Source: Campylobacteraceae bacterium
GTDB taxonomy: Bacteria > Campylobacterota > Campylobacteria > Campylobacterales > Sulfurovaceae
Reading direction: 5' to 3'
Assembly: GCA_027083895.1 (NCBI GenBank)
Contig: JALWMN010000229.1
Coordinates: 1-9,228 of the forward strand
Length of the DNA: 9,228 nt
Shown here: piece by piece, positions 5,527 through 9,228 of the stretch
Layout: each line of letters opens with the position of its first letter
Position numbering within the stretch: the stretch's first letter is position 1
Translations under genes and position numbers: made by a program
Notes under the pieces: generated by a model
The model's database searches: none
What the model saw: the letters and a program-made list of their open reading frames with translations, nothing else
What the model was told of the DNA's origin: nothing

Positions 5527-7827
5527 TTACGAAGAAATACCCTCTTTTTGATGCAAACTTTTAATACTATTTTGCTCTTTTTGATAGGCAATCTCCCCCA
5601 TTATTTCTTGCTTTTGAAGCTTAATCCCTTGCGGAACTCTACTTGAGTGTAACTGAACTGCACACTGTTTATAGTTTGGTTCAAAAGATTTTGCATCAAA
5701 CTCTGGTAAAGTCACTGCATTTATTAGCTGCTTATTAAAGTGGAAGGGCACAAATATAGTGCCTTCTCGTACTGTATTTGCTACCTTGACAACGATATTA
5801 TCTACTCTCCCTCGATTACCACTAATAGAGATTCTATCCCCACTTTTAACTTGCAGTTTTTGTGCATCTAACTCATTCATCTCTACCCACGCTTCTGGAG
5901 CTAAATCGTTTAATATGCCAATTGTACCCGTTTTTGTTCTAGTATGAAACTGCTCTACGGTTCTGCCAGTATTTAAAATGAGTGGAAAGCTTTCGCATAT
6001 ATCCTCACTTAGTGGCTTCCAATCAACTGGCAGCAGTCTTGCTTTCCCATCAGGTGTAGGGCATGGCATCTCTTTAGTATAGAGGCGTTTTTTTCCTTTT
6101 GGGTACTGCTCGTTACATGGCCACTGTATACCACCTAGCTCCTCCATTAACTCATAGCTCATACCACTATAGTCGCAAAGTCTCCCTTTACTTACTCTTT
6201 TTATCTCCTCAAAGGCATCTCTTGGAGTTTCAATATTTTTATAAAGCATTTCGTGTACGCCATCAAAATATTTCGAAAACTCTTTAATAATATCAAAATC
6301 ACTTTTGGTATCTGCATAAGGCTCTATTGCCTTTTTTGCCCAGTTGCAGCGTCTTTCACTATTGGTGTAGCACCCCTCTTTTTCACTCCAAGTTGCTGCA
6401 CCAAATACTACATCTGCAATTTGTGCGGTATCACTTAAAAAAGAGTCTTGCACCACTAAGATATCAAGCTTTTTTAATGCACTTCTTAATCTGTTTTGGT
6501 CTGGAAAGCTCACAAGCGGATTAGTTGCTACTACCCATAAAGCCTTAATTTCTCCTCTATCTATTGCTTCAATAATTTGCGGGTATGCATATCCCCTCTC
6601 TTTTGGAATTAAATCAACATCCACCCCAATTATATTTGCAAACTCCTCTCTATCTTTATCGTTTTTATAGTCTCTATATCCTGGAATTGAGCTAGTAAAT
6701 CCAAACTCTCTTGTCCCCATAGCATTACACTGCCCAGTAATAGACATAGGGGCAGAGCCCTCTTTGCCTAGATTTCCTGTAATTAGAGCTAAGTTGTTAA
6801 TTGCACTTACTGTATCAGTGCCAATAGCACTTTGGTTTACCCCCATAGTCCACGCACTCATAGCACTATCAGCCGTTGCGTAACTTCTTGCTACCTCATA
6901 GAGTGTTTTAACATCAATACCTGTAATTTCTGCTACATCTTGTGGTTTATAGTTATTTAAAATATGCTTTTTAAACTCCTTAAAGCCTGTGGTTCGTTCA
7001 TTTATAAACTTCTCATCCTCCCAACCTTGCTCTAAAATGATGTAGCATAATCCATTAATAAGAGCTAAATCGCTTCTTGGTTTAATTGGTAAATAGATAT
7101 CGGCCATCTGGGCTGTTTTACTCTTTCTAGGATCTACTACAATTATCTTTTTATTCTTTTTATTCTTCATTAAATGAAGCTTGAGTATTGGGTGGTTATC
7201 TGCAATATTTGCACCAATGAGCATTATTACATCAGCTTTTTCAAAATCTTCATAGCATCCTACTGGTCCATCACTTCCAAAACTCTGCTTATAACCCATT
7301 ACAGCACTTGCCATACAAAGTGTTGTATTGCCATCATAATTATTCGTTTTTAGCCCTAGCTGCACAAATTTACCAAGAGTATAAAACTCCTCTGTTAATA
7401 ACTGTCCAGTAGAGATAACCCCAATTGCCTTGCTTCCATACTTTGCACTAATCTCTTTAAACTTTACAGCAACTCTATTAAAGGCTTCATCCCAACTAAC
7501 TTGCTGTAAAGCCCCATCTTTACGAATTAAAGCCCCTTTAGCACGACTTGGAGCCGTAACCATTTTATGCTCACTAAGCCCCTTTGGACAAAGTGTTCCA
7601 AGATTTACTGGATGCTTTGGATCACCCTTAGAGTAGACAGCCTTACCATCTTTAACCCCAATATACATACCGCATCCAACACCACAATAACCACACGTTG
7701 TTCTCACCCACTTATCTGGTGCTTTTACTTTAGCAACTTTTCCAAAAATTGGGTCATCAACTAGTGCGTATTCATCCTCTTTTATATCTTTGTCTAAAAA
7801 GTTTTTAATTTTGTTTATAAAATCCAT
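5527..7827 (-). CDS. nasA: NasA/NarB-type nitrate reductase catalytic subunit (molybdopterin oxidoreductase)
   Basis: Catalytic subunit of the Mo-bisMGD family, most like assimilatory nitrate reductases, reducing nitrate to nitrite. It is 766 aa, slightly longer than cyanobacterial NarB. A [4Fe-4S] cluster is bound by Cys45, Cys48, Cys52 and Cys80 (CGYCGVGC ... GTLCPKG, with conserved Lys82). GDPKHPVNLG (68-77) is a NasA/NarB trait. The likely molybdenum ligand is Cys171 in NTTLCMASAV. GQCNAMGTREFG is the family's mid-region signature, and NTGRTVEQFHTRTKTG (619-634) opens the C-terminal MGD-binding domain. There is no twin-arginine signal, so it should be cytoplasmic, and no C-terminal BFD-type [2Fe-2S] domain as in Klebsiella NasA. 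About 40 extra N-terminal residues precede the cluster. AGGGAG (7835-7840) lies 7 nt before the ATG. The upstream neighbour is a DmsBC-like electron donor. Another substrate (selenate, chlorate-like) cannot be excluded by sequence alone. Confidence 0.85.
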   Translation of the reverse strand: MDFINKIKNFLDKDIKEDEYALVDDPIFGKVAKVKAPDKWVRTTCGYCGVGCGMYIGVKDGKAVYSKGDPKHPVNLGTLCPKGLSEHKMVTAPSRAKGALIRKDGALQQVSWDEAFNRVAVKFKEISAKYGSKAIGVISTGQLLTEEFYTLGKFVQLGLKTNNYDGNTTLCMASAVMGYKQSFGSDGPVGCYEDFEKADVIMLIGANIADNHPILKLHLMKNKKNKKIIVVDPRKSKTAQMADIYLPIKPRSDLALINGLCYIILEQGWEDEKFINERTTGFKEFKKHILNNYKPQDVAEITGIDVKTLYEVARSYATADSAMSAWTMGVNQSAIGTDTVSAINNLALITGNLGKEGSAPMSITGQCNAMGTREFGFTSSIPGYRDYKNDKDREEFANIIGVDVDLIPKERGYAYPQIIEAIDRGEIKALWVVATNPLVSFPDQNRLRSALKKLDILVVQDSFLSDTAQIADVVFGAATWSEKEGCYTNSERRCNWAKKAIEPYADTKSDFDIIKEFSKYFDGVHEMLYKNIETPRDAFEEIKRVSKGRLCDYSGMSYELMEELGGIQWPCNEQYPKGKKRLYTKEMPCPTPDGKARLLPVDWKPLSEDICESFPLILNTGRTVEQFHTRTKTGTIGILNDLAPEAWVEMNELDAQKLQVKSGDRISISGNRGRVDNIVVKVANTVREGTIFVPFHFNKQLINAVTLPEFDAKSFEPNYKQCAVQLHSSRVPQGIKLQKQEIMGEIAYQKEQNSIKSLHQKEGISS

Positions 7828-7848
7828 TGTTTTTCTCCCTTTGGTTCG

Positions 7849-7966
7849 AAAAAAGCTGAGAGCTTAGAGCCTAGAGCTAAATATCCGACTTCGTCGCGTT
7901 TAAATAAAAGCGAAGCTACTTTGTTAGCTCTAAGCTCTCGGCTCTTAGCTCTGTGCTCTAAGCTCC
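7849..7966 (-). repeat. Inverted array of 7-bp repeats (AGAGC-NN) flanking a 49-bp core, between the anchor gene and nasA
   Basis: On the + strand the left side has three heptads of form NNAGAGC (7857-7863, 7864-7870, 7871-7877). The right side has five of form GCTCTNN (7927-7933, 7934-7940, 7941-7947, 7948-7954, 7955-7961) and a partial sixth. The two sides are inverted, so GAGAGCTTAGAGC (7858-7870) pairs perfectly with GCTCTAAGCTCTC (7927-7939), and heptad periodicity allows other registers. The 49-bp core (7878-7926) contains CGAC-TTC-GTCG (7886-7896) and CTTCG/CGAAG (7889-7893 with 7911-7915). In the minus-strand transcript the stem's last arm is followed by AGC and six U's (7849-7854), as in an attenuator, just upstream of the nasA ribosome site. 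It resembles a small dispersed palindromic element; copy number elsewhere is unknown. Confidence 0.75.
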
Positions 7967-7992
7967 AAAGATAGCCTTACGGCTATCTTTGG
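7965..7992 (-). terminator. 12-bp hairpin with GNRA loop containing the anchor gene's stop codon
   Basis: CCAAAGATAGCC (7965-7976) and its exact complement (7981-7992) flank a 4-base loop. In the transcribed (minus) strand the loop is GUAA, a GNRA tetraloop on a C-G pair, so the RNA hairpin should be very stable. The anchor gene's TAG stop (7983-7985) and its last codons lie in the 5' arm. No U-run follows; the heptad array begins at once. It may protect or process the upstream mRNA end and reduce readthrough to nasA (inference). Confidence 0.55.
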
Positions 7993-9228
7993 TTCCCTGC
8001 AAAAAAGTTTCCTGCTAATCCTAATGGAACAACTGTAGAGTAGAATAAAAATCTACCCATAATTTCACTTACAAATGCTCCAAGTGTTGCAACTATTACT
8101 AAAAATAGTGCAAAAGAGTTTGCTCCACTTGCAGCAAATACAATTGCAATAAGCGGCATTACGACACCAAAAATTGTAAGGCTAACTACCCTTGCCTTTT
8201 TTATTTTGCCAAAATGCTCATTGAGCAAAATTTTTGTTCTATTTAATTGGTAATATAGAGGATTCTCTTTACTTAAATATTTATAAAAATTAACCTCTTC
8301 ATTAATTATTAAAAAGTGTAAAGCACCAGCTAGTAGAGTTACAGATAGCAAAACCATTGCTCCATTAACTCCATTAGATGCAATCAATACACTACTTAAA
8401 AGCAAAAATCCAACATAGCCACTACCAAAAAAGCGTTTGGTCGTAGATTCTCTATTCCAAGCTGGTCTTGCTTTTACTCTATAAATCATCGATTGTGCAT
8501 AGATTCCATATATACCAAGTGCTACACCAAACGCCTCAAATAATAACTTAAAAAAGCCATTAAAATCAAATAGATAGAGCAACCAAACAACTCCAGCAAC
8601 CAAAGCAAATGCCCCAAGTGCTATTGCCTCACGACTAAGCCAAGAAGTTTTATAATTTCGCATAGCCCACATAGCCTTTAAGGGGCGTCCTAAATGCAAG
8701 GCTGAAAGCGGTAAGCCAATAGCTGCAGGAAGTAGAGCTAGAAATGCCATAGTTGCATTTGGTTTTGGCAAGTTAAAGCCAAGCGAAAAGAGCAGTTGCC
8801 CCAAAAAGAGTGCCACAAAAGCTCCTACAGAAATTTGGGTAAGAACTGTCATGAATACCAACGGCCACTCTGGATGAGCTGGTTTAAGTATATGCTCGTC
8901 TGCTGGTTTAAACTCTGCTCCCTCTGGTAGCTCTGGCAAAGTGTAGCGAGTTGTTGGCTTTGTAATCTCTATATCTGGTAAATGCGGAGCTACACCCTCT
9001 TTTGCCATATCTTCATTTAGCCACTTTTCTATATTGATCACTTCAATATTGATAGCATTACTAGGGCACGCCTGAACACAAGCAGGGGTTTGCCCATTTG
9101 TAAGCTTATCTACACACATATGGCACTTTGTAACTATACCTCTATCTGGGTTAAAGACTGGCACCTCATATGGGCAGTTCCAAGTACAATACTGACACCC
9201 AATACAGTTTGGATCGTCATGAAATACT
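7983..9228 (-). CDS. Fused DmsB-DmsC-like iron-sulfur and quinol-anchor protein (N-terminus beyond window edge)
   Basis: Electron-transfer partner of a molybdoenzyme, here probably NasA. The frame is open to the window end (9227), giving 414 visible residues, so an apparent start at the GTG 9164 is internal. The N-terminal part is DmsB-like: CIGCQYCTWNC (Cys8, 11, 14, 18 of the visible part) and CHMC ... CVQAC (Cys35, 38, 50, 54), two [4Fe-4S] motifs; further cluster ligands should lie off-window. After a proline-rich linker of about 65 residues comes a DmsC-like domain with about eight membrane helices (from residue 124 on). LHLGRPLKAMWAMRN (about 177-191) includes the histidine matching the menaquinol-binding His of DmsC, and EIMGRFLFY lies near the end. 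Normally these are two separate proteins. It probably oxidises menaquinol and passes electrons to nasA, which follows 155 nt downstream. Confidence 0.85.
   Translation of the reverse strand, partial: VFHDDPNCIGCQYCTWNCPYEVPVFNPDRGIVTKCHMCVDKLTNGQTPACVQACPSNAINIEVINIEKWLNEDMAKEGVAPHLPDIEITKPTTRYTLPELPEGAEFKPADEHILKPAHPEWPLVFMTVLTQISVGAFVALFLGQLLFSLGFNLPKPNATMAFLALLPAAIGLPLSALHLGRPLKAMWAMRNYKTSWLSREAIALGAFALVAGVVWLLYLFDFNGFFKLLFEAFGVALGIYGIYAQSMIYRVKARPAWNRESTTKRFFGSGYVGFLLLSSVLIASNGVNGAMVLLSVTLLAGALHFLIINEEVNFYKYLSKENPLYYQLNRTKILLNEHFGKIKKARVVSLTIFGVVMPLIAIVFAASGANSFALFLVIVATLGAFVSEIMGRFLFYSTVVPLGLAGNFFAGNQR

Noticed and set aside
5759..7764. Several + strand frames of 61-68 codons across nasA
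   Set aside because: All lie opposite nasA coding sequence and look like reverse-frame artefacts.
7849..7966. CRISPR array
   Set aside because: The repeats are 7 bp with 2-bp variable parts and inverted halves; there are no 20-40 bp repeats with unique spacers and no cas genes.
9162..9164. GTG at 9164 as the start of the DmsBC-like gene
   Set aside because: The frame continues upstream through a clear CxxCxxCxxxC iron-sulfur motif to the window edge, so the true start is outside.
1..9228. tRNA, rRNA, riboswitch or prophage genes
   Set aside because: I looked through the gaps for cloverleaf-like or conserved RNA patterns and phage-type proteins and saw none; a covariance-model search could not be run.

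Overview
The window is AT-rich bacterial DNA with tightly packed genes. It looks like a Campylobacterota chromosome of the Sulfurimonas/Sulfurovum/Arcobacter kind. That placement rests on the low GC content, the style of the liv proteins, and a NasA-type reductase beside a fused DmsB-DmsC protein. It is an inference by eye; the genus cannot be fixed from this sequence.

Left half, + strand (1-4453): a five-component branched-chain amino acid ABC importer in the usual livK-livH-livM-livG-livF order. LivK, the periplasmic binding protein, is cut at its 5' end by the window edge. LivH and LivM form the membrane pore; LivG and LivF are the ATPases. The genes are coupled by short gaps and overlaps, with two exceptions. 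A 92-nt gap after livK is almost filled by two tandem hairpins. A 118-nt gap between livM and livG holds a possible 39-codon gene that overlaps the GTG start of livG by 4 nt.

Middle (4454-5526): about 540 bp without a confident gene. Part of it may be a decayed minus-strand reading frame. It ends in a perfect 20-bp palindrome just beyond the mscL stop. mscL (minus strand) encodes a mechanosensitive channel whose C-terminus ends in a zinc ribbon.

Right half, minus strand (5527-9228): an apparent operon reading leftwards. First comes a fused DmsB-DmsC-like electron-transfer and quinol-anchor protein, cut at its N-terminus by the window edge. Next is a 155-nt spacer rich in secondary structure, then a NasA/NarB-type molybdopterin nitrate reductase without a Tat signal. 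Together they suggest a cytoplasmic, probably assimilatory, nitrate reductase fed from the quinone pool rather than by ferredoxin or NAD(P)H.

The most unusual part is the spacer between these two genes. A 12-bp hairpin with a GNRA loop contains the anchor gene's stop codon. It abuts an inverted array of 7-bp repeats (GCTCTNN on one side, NNAGAGC on the other) around a 49-bp core.
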